Notes under the pieces: generated by a model
Told to the model about the DNA's origin: nothing
Database searches by the model: none
What the model saw: only the letters and a program-made list of their open reading frames with translations
From: Mayfieldus sp963772265
GTDB lineage: Bacteria > Actinomycetota > Thermoleophilia > Solirubrobacterales > 70-9
Length of the DNA stretch: 64,000 bases
Direction of reading: 5' to 3'
NCBI GenBank assembly: GCA_963772265.1
Contig: CAVYWS010000007.1
Coordinates: 1 to 64,000 of the forward strand
Program-made: the position numbers and the translations under genes
Shown here: positions 26,020-34,856 of the stretch, in pieces
How positions within the stretch are numbered: position 1 is the stretch's first letter
Layout: each line of letters opens with the position of its first letter

Positions 26020-27177
26020 CTAGCGGAGGTGGAAGCGGCGCAGGATCTTGTAGACGATCGCCTGCACCCGAACCGTGTCGACCAGGTTGCCGAGCGCGAT
26101 GTTGGCGTCGACGAGATGCAGGCCCCAGCTCGCGTCGGGGATCGGATGAAGGGTGGGCGCACCCGGCAGCCCCGAGATCTGAAGCGCGTTGGCGCCGTTC
26201 GCGTACTCGCAGCGGCCGCTGAAGGCCACGGTCTCGATCCAGGGAGTATCGACGGGCGGGACGGTGAAGCCGACCGCCCCCGTGACCGCCCCGATCGTGG
26301 TGCCGGGCGCAAACGGCGTCGTCGGGAAGACCGACTTCAGCGGCGCCGCGCCGCCGAAGAGCCGGGCGGGGTTGGCGCACAGCGCCTGCATGCCCGGGGT
26401 GCTGGTGCGGGCGAAGAAGGAGTTGGCCGGAACCGGGGCGTTGAAGGTCGAAAAGCCGATCACGCATCCGATCTGCAGCGCGAAATGGCAGACCCGAACG
26501 TGCTTGAAGGTCCCTCCGACGTCGCCGCCGATCGGCACGTCGATCGGCCCGAGCGGGGTCGGCTCGCCGAGCAGCAATGCCGAGACCAGCTTGTGGCGCT
26601 CGGCGGGATTCGGATCGACCTGCTCGCGCACCAGTCGGGTCAGCATCGCGCTTCCCTGCGAGTGGCCGATCAGGACCACGCCGCGGCCGTGGTTGTACTT
26701 CTGCAGATAGGTGTTCCAGGCGGCGAGGACGTCCGAGTAGGCAAGGTCGAAGCTGGCGGGATGAAGGCCGAGGATCCCCTGCAGGGTCACCTGCCTGTAC
26801 ATCGGCGCGAAGACCCGGCACTCCTGCGAGTAGCGCGCCGCCTGGTAGAGGGCGATCGAGCGCTCCTCGGGATCGACGTTCAGGTTTGCGTTTCCCGTCG
26901 GCTGGTCGCTGACGGTCGGATAGACGTAGAAGCAGTCGATCCTCGGGTGCCGAGCCGGCTGCACGTTGCGTACCCGCAGCGCCTGCCCGCTCGGCGAGAC
27001 CACGGTCGTCCGCAGGCTCGTCTCGCAGGGGTTGTCGGCGATCCCCGGCTTGCAGAGCCAGACCGGCTCGGCGGCCGCGGCGCCGGCGGGTATCAGGGCC
27101 AGGGCGCAGGCGCAGAGCAGGACCGCGGCGGCGATCGTCCCGATCGACTTCACAGCTCTTCCCGGCTGCCTCTCCAT
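26020..27177 (-). CDS. Secreted DUF3089 family alpha/beta-hydrolase (lipase-like)
   Basis: A 385-residue protein with a signal peptide (TIAAAVLLCACALALIPAGAAAAE), then mature start PVWLCKPGIADNPC, which is typical of DUF3089. The strand DCFYVYPTVSD, the RVFAPMYRQVTL segment and the nucleophile elbow VVLIGHSQGSAML follow, with C-terminal His in HLVDANIALGNLV a candidate for the triad. The family resembles fungal and mycobacterial secreted lipases/esterases; the substrate is untested. It is divergent from another alpha/beta hydrolase at 27243. Cys pairs suggest extracellular disulfides. Confidence 0.85.
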   Translation of the reverse strand: MERQPGRAVKSIGTIAAAVLLCACALALIPAGAAAAEPVWLCKPGIADNPCETSLRTTVVSPSGQALRVRNVQPARHPRIDCFYVYPTVSDQPTGNANLNVDPEERSIALYQAARYSQECRVFAPMYRQVTLQGILGLHPASFDLAYSDVLAAWNTYLQKYNHGRGVVLIGHSQGSAMLTRLVREQVDPNPAERHKLVSALLLGEPTPLGPIDVPIGGDVGGTFKHVRVCHFALQIGCVIGFSTFNAPVPANSFFARTSTPGMQALCANPARLFGGAAPLKSVFPTTPFAPGTTIGAVTGAVGFTVPPVDTPWIETVAFSGRCEYANGANALQISGLPGAPTLHPIPDASWGLHLVDANIALGNLVDTVRVQAIVYKILRRFHLR

Positions 27178-27242
27178 CCTCCGACGGCCATGCTACACCT
27201 AGCTGTGCTGTTGCAGCCAAATCCGCGACACGGAGGGAACCG

Positions 27243-28493
27243 ATGCGCTCAGGTGAGATCTCGGCAGTCGGAAGCTTGGCCGGCGATGCGATCAGCGGAC
27301 CGGCCGGTCTGGCCAAGGAGGTGCACGGCGCCGTCTCAGACCGCGTCTTCGGAATCCTCGGCGTGCTCGGGGCGCCGGTCCGGGTCGCCCATGACGCGAT
27401 CTCCGGGGTTGCCTACCGATCCGCCCACCGGGCGGTCGGGGCGCTTCCGCGGCGAGGCGGTGCGGCGCTGGCGCAGCTTGCGCCGCCCGAGGCTGCCCGC
27501 CTGGCCGACTCGATCGCGGGCAGCATCGGGCTTGGGGTACTGAACGGGGCGTTCGGCGATCGCCTCGTGCAGACCCACGGCGATCTGGCTCTCGAGCTTT
27601 CGATCCGCCATCGTGGCCGCGACCTGGTCGCGGACCGCGACTGCCTCGCAGACGACATCCCCGACGCGGGCGGCAAGCTCGCCGTGTTCGTGCATGGCCT
27701 CTGTGAGACCGACGACGCATGGCACCTGCTGCCGCTCTCGGGCCGGGAGCCGGGACGGCGAAGCTACGGGTCGCGGCTGCACGACGAGCACGGCTTCACG
27801 CCGCTCTACGTCCGCTACAACACCGGCCTTCACATCTCCGACAACGGCCGGCGGCTGGCTGAGTCGCTGCAGGAGCTGGTCGCGGCCTGGCCGGTCGAGG
27901 TGGAGCAGATCATGCTGGTCGGCCACTCGATGGGCGGGTTGGTGAGCCGCAGCGCCTGCCACTACGGAGAACGGCACGGACAGGACTGGGTCGAGCAGGT
28001 CCGGCACGTCTTCTGCCTCGGCACACCCCACCTCGGGGCGCCGCTCGAGCGCGGCGCCAACGCGGCCGGCTGGGCGCTGGGGCGGGTGCGTGAGACGCAG
28101 CCCTTCGCGGACCTGGTCAATGGCCGCAGCGCCGGGATCAAGGACCTGCGCTACGGATCGCTCGTCGAGGAGGACTGGCTCGGCCACGACCCCGATGAGT
28201 TCCTGACTGACCGCTGCGGGGAGGTGCCGTTCCTGGCCTCGGCCAACTACTACTTCGTCGGCGCCACGGTCACCCGTGACCCCGAGCATCCGCTCGGCAG
28301 GATCGTCGGGGACGTCCTGGTCCAGTTCTCCAGCGCCTCGGGGCGCGGGGGGAGGCGACAGGTCCCGTTCGAGCTCGACAAGGGACATCACCTCGGGGGC
28401 GTCCACCACATCGGGCTCCTCAACCATCCCGCCGTCTACGAGCAGATCTGCGCCTGGCTGCGGGGCGCCAGGCATAGTGCAACAATGCGTTAA
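27243..28493 (+). CDS. PGAP1/lipase-like alpha/beta-hydrolase
   Basis: A 416-residue protein without an obvious signal peptide. Residues 1-130 are an unrecognised, Ala/Gly-rich helical region. The hydrolase core starts at KLAVFVHGLCETDDAWHLL, has TPLYVRYNTGLHISDNG, the nucleophile elbow MLVGHSMGGLVSRSACHYG and CLGTPHLGAPLERGAN, ending with a candidate catalytic His at GVHHIGLLNHP. This layout is that of esterases/lipases related to PGAP1, acting on acyl or ester groups. A strong Shine-Dalgarno (GGAGGGA) precedes the ATG. It is followed by another hydrolase gene 74 bp downstream. Confidence 0.85.
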   Translation: MRSGEISAVGSLAGDAISGPAGLAKEVHGAVSDRVFGILGVLGAPVRVAHDAISGVAYRSAHRAVGALPRRGGAALAQLAPPEAARLADSIAGSIGLGVLNGAFGDRLVQTHGDLALELSIRHRGRDLVADRDCLADDIPDAGGKLAVFVHGLCETDDAWHLLPLSGREPGRRSYGSRLHDEHGFTPLYVRYNTGLHISDNGRRLAESLQELVAAWPVEVEQIMLVGHSMGGLVSRSACHYGERHGQDWVEQVRHVFCLGTPHLGAPLERGANAAGWALGRVRETQPFADLVNGRSAGIKDLRYGSLVEEDWLGHDPDEFLTDRCGEVPFLASANYYFVGATVTRDPEHPLGRIVGDVLVQFSSASGRGGRRQVPFELDKGHHLGGVHHIGLLNHPAVYEQICAWLRGARHSATMR

Positions 28494-28567
28494 GGTGTTG
28501 CACGCAGCTATGGATCGGCGTGGCGATGCGAGGACGCGTCGCCCCACAGGGATGTGAGGAGGAGAGC

Positions 28568-29989
28568 ATGTGGTCAGGTAGGTCTCGCCGGATTGGCCTC
28601 GTCGTCACGACGGTCGCGTTGGCCTTCGCCCTCGCCACACCGGTCGCCTCGGCGGCCCGTTTCGAGTGGATGAAGGGCTACAACGACCCCGCCACCCCCG
28701 ACAACCTCGATCGGGTCGGCGTGCTCAAGGTCGGCCTCCCATGGGCAAGGAACGTCCTCGTCCTCAATCCCGGGACCTCGGCCGGCGCGGGCTATTTCAA
28801 GCCGCTCGCCCAAGACATCGTCCGCCTGACCCGCGGCCGCTGGCAGGTCTGGTCGGTGGAGCGCCGCGAGAACCAGCTCGAGGACCAGTCGGTGCTCGAC
28901 GAGTACAAGCAGGGCGGAGCGACCCCGCAGCAGCTCTTCGACTACTACCTGGGCTACCTCGCAAACCCGAGCGTCACCGACCACTTCCAGCTGATCCCCG
29001 ACTCGCAGGTCGGCTTCGGCCGCGGCTGGGGGATGAACGTCGAGATCCAGGACCTCCATCGGGTGGTCGAGGCGGCGCACAGGTTCGGCCGCCGGGTCGT
29101 GCTCGGAGGCCACTCGCTCGGCGGCTCGATCACGACCGCCTACGCGACCTGGGACTTCAACGGCAAGCCCGGGGCCAAGGACCTCTCCGGCCTGGTCTAC
29201 ATCGACGGAGGCAGCAACCCGGTCCCGGTCACCCCGCAGCAGGCGACCCAGTCGCTGCAGGCCCTGCAGACGAGCTCGCCGTGGCTGTCCTTCGGCGGAA
29301 TCCCCGCACCGTTCGCGGGACTCTTCTCGGCGACGGGGTCGTGCGGAACGGTCTTTGACCCCGACTTCCCCTCGCTCGGCTACTCGTTCCCGCTGCTGCC
29401 GGCCAACCTCAAGCCGCCGCTGCCGGCGGGAGTGGTGCCCACCAACGAGGCCCAATACGGGTTCTCGCTCGACAACGACACCTCGCCGCCGACGCTGGCC
29501 GCCGCCCAGGGCCACATCGGCCATCTCGCGACGAGCGGCAACCCGCGGGGCTGGATCGACGACGAGATCTCACCGATCAGGCGCTTCGCGGCGATGTTCT
29601 GCGGCAAGGGGCTCACCGGCGTCGACGGCACCGCCTGGTATCACCCGCTGCGGCTGACGATCGACTCGGGCGCGGTGGCGGACGGCAACGCAAACCCGGC
29701 CCAGAGCGTCCTCGACGTCAAGGCCACCCACGGCGATGACCTCGGACGCAAGATGCCGATCTACGCCTTCGGGGCGGCGCTCGGAGGCGAGGGGGTGCTG
29801 GCGACCGCCCGCGTCCTCGCCCAGCAGTCGGGGATTCCCGACAGCAGGCTGACCCTGATCAATCGTGCGAGCACCTACTCGCACAACGACCCCAGCTCGG
29901 CGAGCCCGAACAACGAGTTCGTGGCCAACCTGATCCCGTTCCTGCGGCGGGTCGACAGGCCCTGCTTCATCCCCTGGCTCTGTCACTGA
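28568..29989 (+). CDS. Secreted alpha/beta-hydrolase of unknown substrate
   Basis: A 473-residue protein. It has a signal peptide (SRRIGLVVTTVALAFALATP, then VASAAR), a core strand VLVLNPGTSAGAGYFKPLA, the lid or insert region, and nucleophile elbow RVVLGGHSLGGSITTAYA. A late LINRASTYSHNDP segment carries a His candidate for the triad. ATG 28568 has a Shine-Dalgarno (GAGGAGGAGAG), so it is chosen over an upstream GTG at 28520. With the DUF3089 protein and the PGAP1-like protein, it makes three neighbouring hydrolases of different subfamilies. I do not recognise a named family. Confidence 0.8.
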   Translation: MWSGRSRRIGLVVTTVALAFALATPVASAARFEWMKGYNDPATPDNLDRVGVLKVGLPWARNVLVLNPGTSAGAGYFKPLAQDIVRLTRGRWQVWSVERRENQLEDQSVLDEYKQGGATPQQLFDYYLGYLANPSVTDHFQLIPDSQVGFGRGWGMNVEIQDLHRVVEAAHRFGRRVVLGGHSLGGSITTAYATWDFNGKPGAKDLSGLVYIDGGSNPVPVTPQQATQSLQALQTSSPWLSFGGIPAPFAGLFSATGSCGTVFDPDFPSLGYSFPLLPANLKPPLPAGVVPTNEAQYGFSLDNDTSPPTLAAAQGHIGHLATSGNPRGWIDDEISPIRRFAAMFCGKGLTGVDGTAWYHPLRLTIDSGAVADGNANPAQSVLDVKATHGDDLGRKMPIYAFGAALGGEGVLATARVLAQQSGIPDSRLTLINRASTYSHNDPSSASPNNEFVANLIPFLRRVDRPCFIPWLCH

Positions 29990-30025
29990 GCCCGGGGGCA
30001 GGCAGTCGGAGGGCGCGCCGGCCGA

Positions 30026-30655
30026 TCAGCGAAGGAGCATTCGCATGATCGGCTCGGCGCGCCGCGGCTGCGGCGGCTCGCCGGTGATCAGGTCCAGGTA
30101 GACGTAGGACTCGATCAGGCGCACGATCACGTAGGCGACCTCGTGCAGGTCGGCGGGCAGCTCGAGCCGCCCGGCCCCCGATTCCTCGCGCAGCAGGCGC
30201 TCGTGCCAGCCGATCAGCCGCGCCTGGTAGCCGGGGCCGCGGAGGGTCAGCAGCCGCATCGCGCTCTCGCCCTCCTCGGCGAGCCAGAACTTCATCCCCC
30301 GGTTCGCGATCACCGCGTCGACGAAGCCGGAGGAAACATCCACCACCCGCCCCGCCCCCCTCTTGCGGGTCTCGGCGTCGAGCTTCTCGAGCGTGCGCTC
30401 GGCCAGCGACCAGATCACCTCGACCAGCAGCTGCTCGCGCGAGCCGACCCAGCGGTACAGCGTCACCCGATTTATCCCCAACTCCTTGGCAAGCGCGCTC
30501 ATGTCGATGCGCTCGGCTCCCTGCCACTTTCTCCGGGCAAGCTTGAAGGCATCCAGGGGACCGGCCCGGGGCGAGCGGCCCCGGTCGTTGAGGATGCTCT
30601 GGAGCCTGGTCGGGGGGCGCTCGGAGAGCTCGGTCTGGGATCGGCGCGGGGTCAC
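30026..30655 (-). CDS. TetR-family transcriptional regulator
   Basis: A 209-residue regulator. The HTH is at residues about 50-75 (MSALAKELGINRVTLYRWVGSREQLL) and the C-terminal ligand-binding helical domain contains YVIVRLIESYVYLDLITGE, resembling the QsdR-type TetR C-domain. The N-terminal 40 residues are basic and probably disordered. A GTG start lies 9 nt behind a TACGAT hexamer. It precedes a crotonase gene read in the same direction away from the regulator promoter; a regulatory link with lipid metabolism is only a guess. The ligand is unknown. Confidence 0.88.
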   Translation of the reverse strand: MTPRRSQTELSERPPTRLQSILNDRGRSPRAGPLDAFKLARRKWQGAERIDMSALAKELGINRVTLYRWVGSREQLLVEVIWSLAERTLEKLDAETRKRGAGRVVDVSSGFVDAVIANRGMKFWLAEEGESAMRLLTLRGPGYQARLIGWHERLLREESGAGRLELPADLHEVAYVIVRLIESYVYLDLITGEPPQPRRAEPIMRMLLR

Positions 30656-30664
30656 GGCTCAAGG

Positions 30665-30670
30665 ATCGTA
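30665..30670 (-). promoter_or_regulatory. -10 element (TACGAT) of the TetR gene
   Basis: On the minus strand it ends 9 nt before the GTG at 30655. Confidence 0.4.
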
Positions 30671-30714
30671 GGTATCCCGCGTTGCGGCCGTGCAACACAG
30701 CCGTCCCTGGTCTC

Positions 30715-31614
30715 TCAGCTCCCCGGATCGATCACGTTGGCCGGGTCCGGCTTGGCGTCGGCCGGCGCCTGGCTGTAGTCGCCGAACGGCCCGTCGCGGC
30801 GCTCGATCGCGGCTCCCACACCCTCGCGCTCGGCGAGCTCGACGAACTCATGCGCGTCGGGCGTGTTTCGCATCAGCCCGTCGAGGATCGGCCCGAGGAA
30901 CTGGGTCGAGGCGAGACCCATGTTCTCGTAGGCCTGGTTGACGATCAGCTTCATCGCCGCCAGCTGGGAGCCGGGGAGCGAGGCCAAGCGGGCCGCCTCG
31001 TCGCCGACCGTCGCCTCGAGCTCGGAGAACGGGACGGCGCGGTTGATCAGCTCGATCTCGGCCGCCTCGCGACCGGAGAGGGCCCGGCCGGTCAGCGCCA
31101 TCTCCTTCGCCCGGGTGAGTCCGAGCCGGTAGAGCCACATCCCGGTCAGATAGCAGCCCCAGACGCGCGAGTAGGGCGTTCCGATCCGGGCGTCCTCCGA
31201 GGCGATCACCAGGTCGGCGCAGAGCGCCATGTCGCTGCCTCCCCCCACGCACCAGCCGTGGATCTGGGCGATCACCGGCTTCGGCGTCCGCCACAGGCTC
31301 ATGAACTTCGGGATCGGCCCGACGGTGCGGGAGGTGGCGACGGCGAAGTCCTTGCCGGGGTCCCAGCGCCCGTCGGTGTTCAGGCCCTCGTCCCAGTGGT
31401 GAAAGCCCTCGCCGAAGTCGAAGCCGGCGCAGAACGAGCGGCCGGCTCCGCGCAGCACGATCACCTTCACCTCCTGATCTCGGGTCGCGGTGTCGACCGC
31501 GGCCTCGAGCTCGTCGGGCATCGGCGGAACGATCGTGTTCAGGGTCTGCGGCCGGTTGAGGGTGATCGTCGCCACCGCGTCGTCGACCGCGTAGAGCAGG
31601 GTCTCGAACTGCAT
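30715..31614 (-). CDS. Enoyl-CoA hydratase/isomerase (crotonase) family protein
   Basis: A 299-residue crotonase: ITLNRPQTLNTIVPPMPDEL near the N-terminus, first oxyanion-hole strand RSFCAGFDFGEGFHHW, second oxyanion-hole segment IHGWCVGGGSDMALCADLVIAS, then RIGTPYSRVWG, where enoyl-CoA hydratases usually carry a catalytic Glu. The position after GGGSDMALCADLV is not the usual Glu pair, so the exact reaction (hydratase, isomerase or other) is open. It acts on acyl-CoA in the cytoplasm. A Shine-Dalgarno (GGAGGACAG) precedes the ATG. Confidence 0.88.
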   Translation of the reverse strand: MQFETLLYAVDDAVATITLNRPQTLNTIVPPMPDELEAAVDTATRDQEVKVIVLRGAGRSFCAGFDFGEGFHHWDEGLNTDGRWDPGKDFAVATSRTVGPIPKFMSLWRTPKPVIAQIHGWCVGGGSDMALCADLVIASEDARIGTPYSRVWGCYLTGMWLYRLGLTRAKEMALTGRALSGREAAEIELINRAVPFSELEATVGDEAARLASLPGSQLAAMKLIVNQAYENMGLASTQFLGPILDGLMRNTPDAHEFVELAEREGVGAAIERRDGPFGDYSQAPADAKPDPANVIDPGS

Positions 31615-31655
31615 CTGTCCTCCGTTCGGGTTCGGGGTGCGACTGACCGAGATTC

Positions 31656-32660
31656 TTACGCCGCCGCGGCCGCCTCGCCGTCGCCGGCCCAGGGCGCGGG
31701 CTGGGGCCCGGTGTCCGCGTAGACGACCTCGGTGCCCGCGTAGCGGTCCTGCCAGCCGCGGCGCTGGTCGGAGAAGACGATCCCGAGCAGGCCGATGCCG
31801 ATCGGCACGATGGCGAGGACCAGCCCGACCAGGCGCCGAAAGGCGCGGTGAAAGCCGATCCTCCGGCCCTCGGGCGAGTCGATCCGGATGCGCACGAAGC
31901 GCATCCCGGGGGTTTGACCGGCCAGCGCCCAGAAGGTGAGCAGGTAGGTCGAGCCGGCGGTGATCCAGGCGCCGGCCCCGATTGCAATCGCCGGTGCCGA
32001 CGCCTCGCCGCCGGCGCCGAAGGCGAGCGACGCGACCAGCGTGATCACACCGGAGAGCGCGAGAAAGGCGGCGTTGAGCAGCGCACCGTCGATCAGCATC
32101 GCGATTGTGCGGCTGACCGCGCCGGCGCGGTTGGTGCTCCCGTCGCGCTGCTTGCGGAAGAAGATCCGCCGGACAAACCGCTCGAACACGCCGTCGAGGC
32201 GGTGCGTCGCCCGGGCGGCCTCGCGGCGCACGTCGTCGATCAGGCCGACGCCCTGGGCGGCGATCGCGCTTCGCACCTCCGGCGCCTCGGCAATCCGCTC
32301 GACCAGCTTCTGGGCCTCGTCGCTCGCCAGCAGGCGCTCCCAGAGACGGTCGACCATCTCGCTGTCGATCGCGTCATTCAGGGCCCGCTCAACCGCCGGG
32401 CTGCGCATCGCCTGCTCGACGGCCTCCTCGATGATCGGCCCCTGCATGACCCGGGCCAGCGCGCGCTCGGCGGCCTGGCTCTCGATCGCCCTGACGATCG
32501 CCTCCTCGGCGACCGCCTCGGCGGCGGTCTCGATCCCGGTAGCCCGGGCGACCTGCTGCGCACCGCGCGCTCCTCTGCCGAGCAGGCGGGCCGGCAGCGG
32601 GGTCCGCCCGCGGCGTGCAGTCTCGCCGCGCTCAGGCGGGTCGGGGAAGCTGCCCTCCAT
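31656..32660 (-). CDS. RDD-family membrane protein with N-terminal helical repeats
   Basis: A 334-residue protein. Residues about 40-150 are alpha-helical and contain four loosely repeated 20-26 residue units of the pattern Ser-x-Ala-Val-Glu-x-Ala-Leu (AIESQAAERALARV, AMRSPAVERALNDAI, LLASDEAQKLVERI, IAEAPEVRSAIAAQ). Residues about 175-300 form the RDD domain, with an Arg in the first helix region (AVSRTIAMLIDGALLNAAFL), a second and third helix, and TPGMRFVRIRI/WQDRYAGT. RDD proteins are thought to transport ions or help membrane processes. The ATG lies 9 nt behind a TAGACT hexamer. The function of the repeat region is unknown. Confidence 0.85.
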   Translation of the reverse strand: MEGSFPDPPERGETARRGRTPLPARLLGRGARGAQQVARATGIETAAEAVAEEAIVRAIESQAAERALARVMQGPIIEEAVEQAMRSPAVERALNDAIDSEMVDRLWERLLASDEAQKLVERIAEAPEVRSAIAAQGVGLIDDVRREAARATHRLDGVFERFVRRIFFRKQRDGSTNRAGAVSRTIAMLIDGALLNAAFLALSGVITLVASLAFGAGGEASAPAIAIGAGAWITAGSTYLLTFWALAGQTPGMRFVRIRIDSPEGRRIGFHRAFRRLVGLVLAIVPIGIGLLGIVFSDQRRGWQDRYAGTEVVYADTGPQPAPWAGDGEAAAAA

Positions 32661-32669
32661 TGCGGCGCG

Positions 32670-32675
32670 AGTCTA
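32670..32675 (-). promoter_or_regulatory. -10 element (TAGACT) of the RDD gene
   Basis: On the minus strand it ends 9 nt before the ATG at 32660. Confidence 0.45.
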
Positions 32676-32714
32676 GCTCGCCGCGGGGGACCTCCCCGGC
32701 CGCCCGAGCGGTGG

Positions 32715-33293
32715 CTAGCGGCCGGAGCGAGCCGTGCTGCGCCGGCGACGCGACCCGCCGCTGCTTCGCTGCGAGCTCGGAATCTCGGAGCGAACGACGG
32801 CCTTGCTCAATTGCGGGATCAGGTTCTCGAGGTACTTGGCCATCCGCTCCTCGTCGCGGCGGATCGAGCGAGCCAGCTTCGCGGTCTCACGGTCGCCAAC
32901 GCTCTCGGCAACCGTCTCGATTGCGGTGTAGGTCGCGATCTCCTCGGCCTCCTCGGAGTACTCGCTCTTGGCGTTCTTGAGCAGCTTCTCCTCCTCACCG
33001 GTGCCGCGCACCATGTGCAGCGGTCCCTTCGCGGCGGCGACGGCGCGCGACGCGACGCTCTGGGCGCCGGCTGTGGTGCTCGCCACGTCGCCGCCGAGCT
33101 TCTTGATCCGCCGCTCAACCTCGCGGGCATGGCCTTTGGTTTCCTTGAGGTGCTGCTTGAGGCGCTTCTTGTAGGGAGGCCGGGTGGTCATCCCGATGTG
33201 CGCGGTGAGCGCCGTCTCGAGCTCCTTCTCCTTGCCATAGGCCTCGTTGAGGTATTGGACAAGCTTGGTGTCACGTTCGTTGAGGTCAGCCAT
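32715..33293 (-). CDS. DUF892/YciF-like ferritin-fold protein
   Basis: A 192-residue four-helix protein: MADLNERDTKLVQYLNEAYGKEKELE (first helix with Glu ligands), KRLKQHLKETKGHAREVERRI (second), YSEEAEEIATYTAIETVAE (third) and KLARSIRRDEERMAKYLENLIP (fourth). The spacing of Glu and His residues is that of ferritin-like di-iron proteins of the YciE/YciF group, linked to stress responses. The tail (SRRRRSTARSGR) is strongly basic and could bind nucleic acid. An AGGAAAG Shine-Dalgarno precedes the ATG. Confidence 0.87.
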   Translation of the reverse strand: MADLNERDTKLVQYLNEAYGKEKELETALTAHIGMTTRPPYKKRLKQHLKETKGHAREVERRIKKLGGDVASTTAGAQSVASRAVAAAKGPLHMVRGTGEEEKLLKNAKSEYSEEAEEIATYTAIETVAESVGDRETAKLARSIRRDEERMAKYLENLIPQLSKAVVRSEIPSSQRSSGGSRRRRSTARSGR

Positions 33294-33378
33294 TGGGTGG
33301 TCGTTCTCTTTCCTGTCGAAATCGGGGCAGAGTGACCGGCTACCCGGGGTTCACCAAGGCAGACAAGAGGGGCTGGCT

Positions 33379-34087
33379 CTAGGGGGTGCGAGCCGACGAG
33401 TGGGCGCGGTGGCCGTTGACTTCGTCGCGGGTCCTGCGGACGGCACCGGCTGCATTGGGAGGGGGGACGCTGGCCGAAACCCCGCCGGCCAATCGCAATC
33501 CGGGTCAGGTACTCGAGATCGTCATGGTCGACGTCGCCGACGGCGATGCTGGACCGAAACGCGGCCCGGGCGGCATCTGGGTCGCTGACGCAGAGCATCA
33601 GAGCGGCGATCGGCGCGGCCGTCTGCTCGACCGCGATCGAGACGAGCGGCTCGAAGACGAAGGCGATGTTGGGCGCCCGCTGGGGCACCGGATCGAGCAG
33701 CTCGGAGGGGCAGCCCTCCGGCAGAAGGGAAGCGGCGTGGCTCCACAGTGGGCCGATCAGCGCACCGGACCCCGCGCGGTCGGAGCGGATGTCGTAGACG
33801 GGGAAGCGGCAGGACCCGGCGACATGGCCCCAGCGCGAGCCGTCGTCGACGACGACCTTGCGAACGGCGCTCCAGCGGATCGGGAGCGGGCTCCTGAAGG
33901 CGGTGGGCGCGTCGACGATGACGCTGTCGGCGGCGACGAACAGGGTCCCGGCGCGGGCCGGGCGCTGGCGCAGCCGGCCGAGGAAGCCCGACGAGGGTGA
34001 ACCGTCGGCCAGTGCGAGCTGGATGCCCGAGCGGCCGTTCGAGGAATGGGCTTGCCCGGAGTTGGCGAAGATGCCGGTCACAACCAC
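33379..34087 (-). CDS. Unrecognised protein, PH-domain-like beta region (probable frameshift)
   Basis: From GTG 34087 the frame gives a beta-rich region (GTLFVAADSVIVDAPTAF, PIRWSAVRKVVVDDGSRWG) that looks like a bacterial PH-type barrel, then an Ala-rich helix (AAPIAALMLCVSDPDAARAA). After about residue 200 the written frame becomes arginine/proline-rich and overruns the next gene. A one-base shift near 33480 instead gives a stop at 33379 in the intergenic space, which I favour. About 235 residues. I do not recognise the family and propose no function. Confidence 0.5.
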
Positions 34088-34126
34088 CGATATCGGCTCG
34101 GAGCGCCGATTTCGTTAGCGACTGGG

Positions 34127-34747
34127 CTAGGCGGTGGCCGCGCGGGCGCGGGCAGCCTCGGGGTCGACGCCCTGGCGGCGGGCGATCAACGCCCGCACCC
34201 ATGCGATCACGGCGCTTGCGAGGGCGACCACGAGCCCTGCCAGCGACACGGTGGCCGCCCCGGCGGTGCCGAAGCGAACCGCGATCGCGGTCAGGCTGGC
34301 AACCCAGATGACCCCGCCGACGACGTTGAAGACCATGAAGCGGCGCCACGACATCTCCGCCGCCCCGGCGGTCAGCGGCGTCAGGTAGCGGGCGCAGGGA
34401 ACCCAGCGCGAGAGAAAGACAGCTGCCTCGCCGTAGCGGGCGAAGAAGCGCTCAGCGCCGTGCAGCATGCGATGGCGCCGGGCAACGAAGGGGCCCGGGC
34501 GCAGCAGCAGCCGGCGTCCACCGCGACGGCCGACCCCGTAGCCGACGCACCCGCCGAGGATCGCGCCCGAGATCGCGAGCAGGACCACCAGGGGAAGCGC
34601 CAGGTGGCCGGCGCCTGCCAGCACGACCGCCCCGAGCAGTGCGGTCTCGCCAGGCAGCGGCAGCCCCGCGTACTCGGCAAAGAGAATGCCGAATAGCGCG
34701 CAGTAGCCAAGCTCGTTTGGAAGGCCGAAAAGCATCTGTATTGCCAT
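34127..34747 (-). CDS. DedA-family membrane protein
   Basis: A 206-residue DedA/VTT protein. The helices are FGILFAEYAGLPLPGETALLGAV (with the Glu-Tyr/Pro-Gly-Glu motif), LVVLLAISGAILGGCVGYGVG and the signature FLSRWVPCARYLTPLTAGAAEMSWRRF, where the Arg and Gly are conserved. Two C-terminal helices follow. DedA proteins act as lipid (C55-phosphate or phospholipid) translocases or in membrane-potential maintenance. ATG 34747 is chosen because it starts right before the first helix; a small hairpin, GGGCCC repeated with a short loop, stands immediately upstream of it. Confidence 0.88.
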   Translation of the reverse strand: MAIQMLFGLPNELGYCALFGILFAEYAGLPLPGETALLGAVVLAGAGHLALPLVVLLAISGAILGGCVGYGVGRRGGRRLLLRPGPFVARRHRMLHGAERFFARYGEAAVFLSRWVPCARYLTPLTAGAAEMSWRRFMVFNVVGGVIWVASLTAIAVRFGTAGAATVSLAGLVVALASAVIAWVRALIARRQGVDPEAARARAATA

Positions 34748-34856
34748 CGGGCCCCGAGGGCCCACCCCTGAACGGCAGACCGTTAGCTGGACTCCTGACC
34801 AGCTGACAATCCCCAATCGCTGGTCCCCACTATGCAGTAATTCGAAACCCCGCGCG

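Noticed and set aside
33188..33378. Overlap of the unknown protein with the ferritin-like gene on the same strand
   Set aside because: The overlapping part is low-complexity Arg/Pro sequence; a single-base shift yields a stop at 33379 in the intergenic gap.
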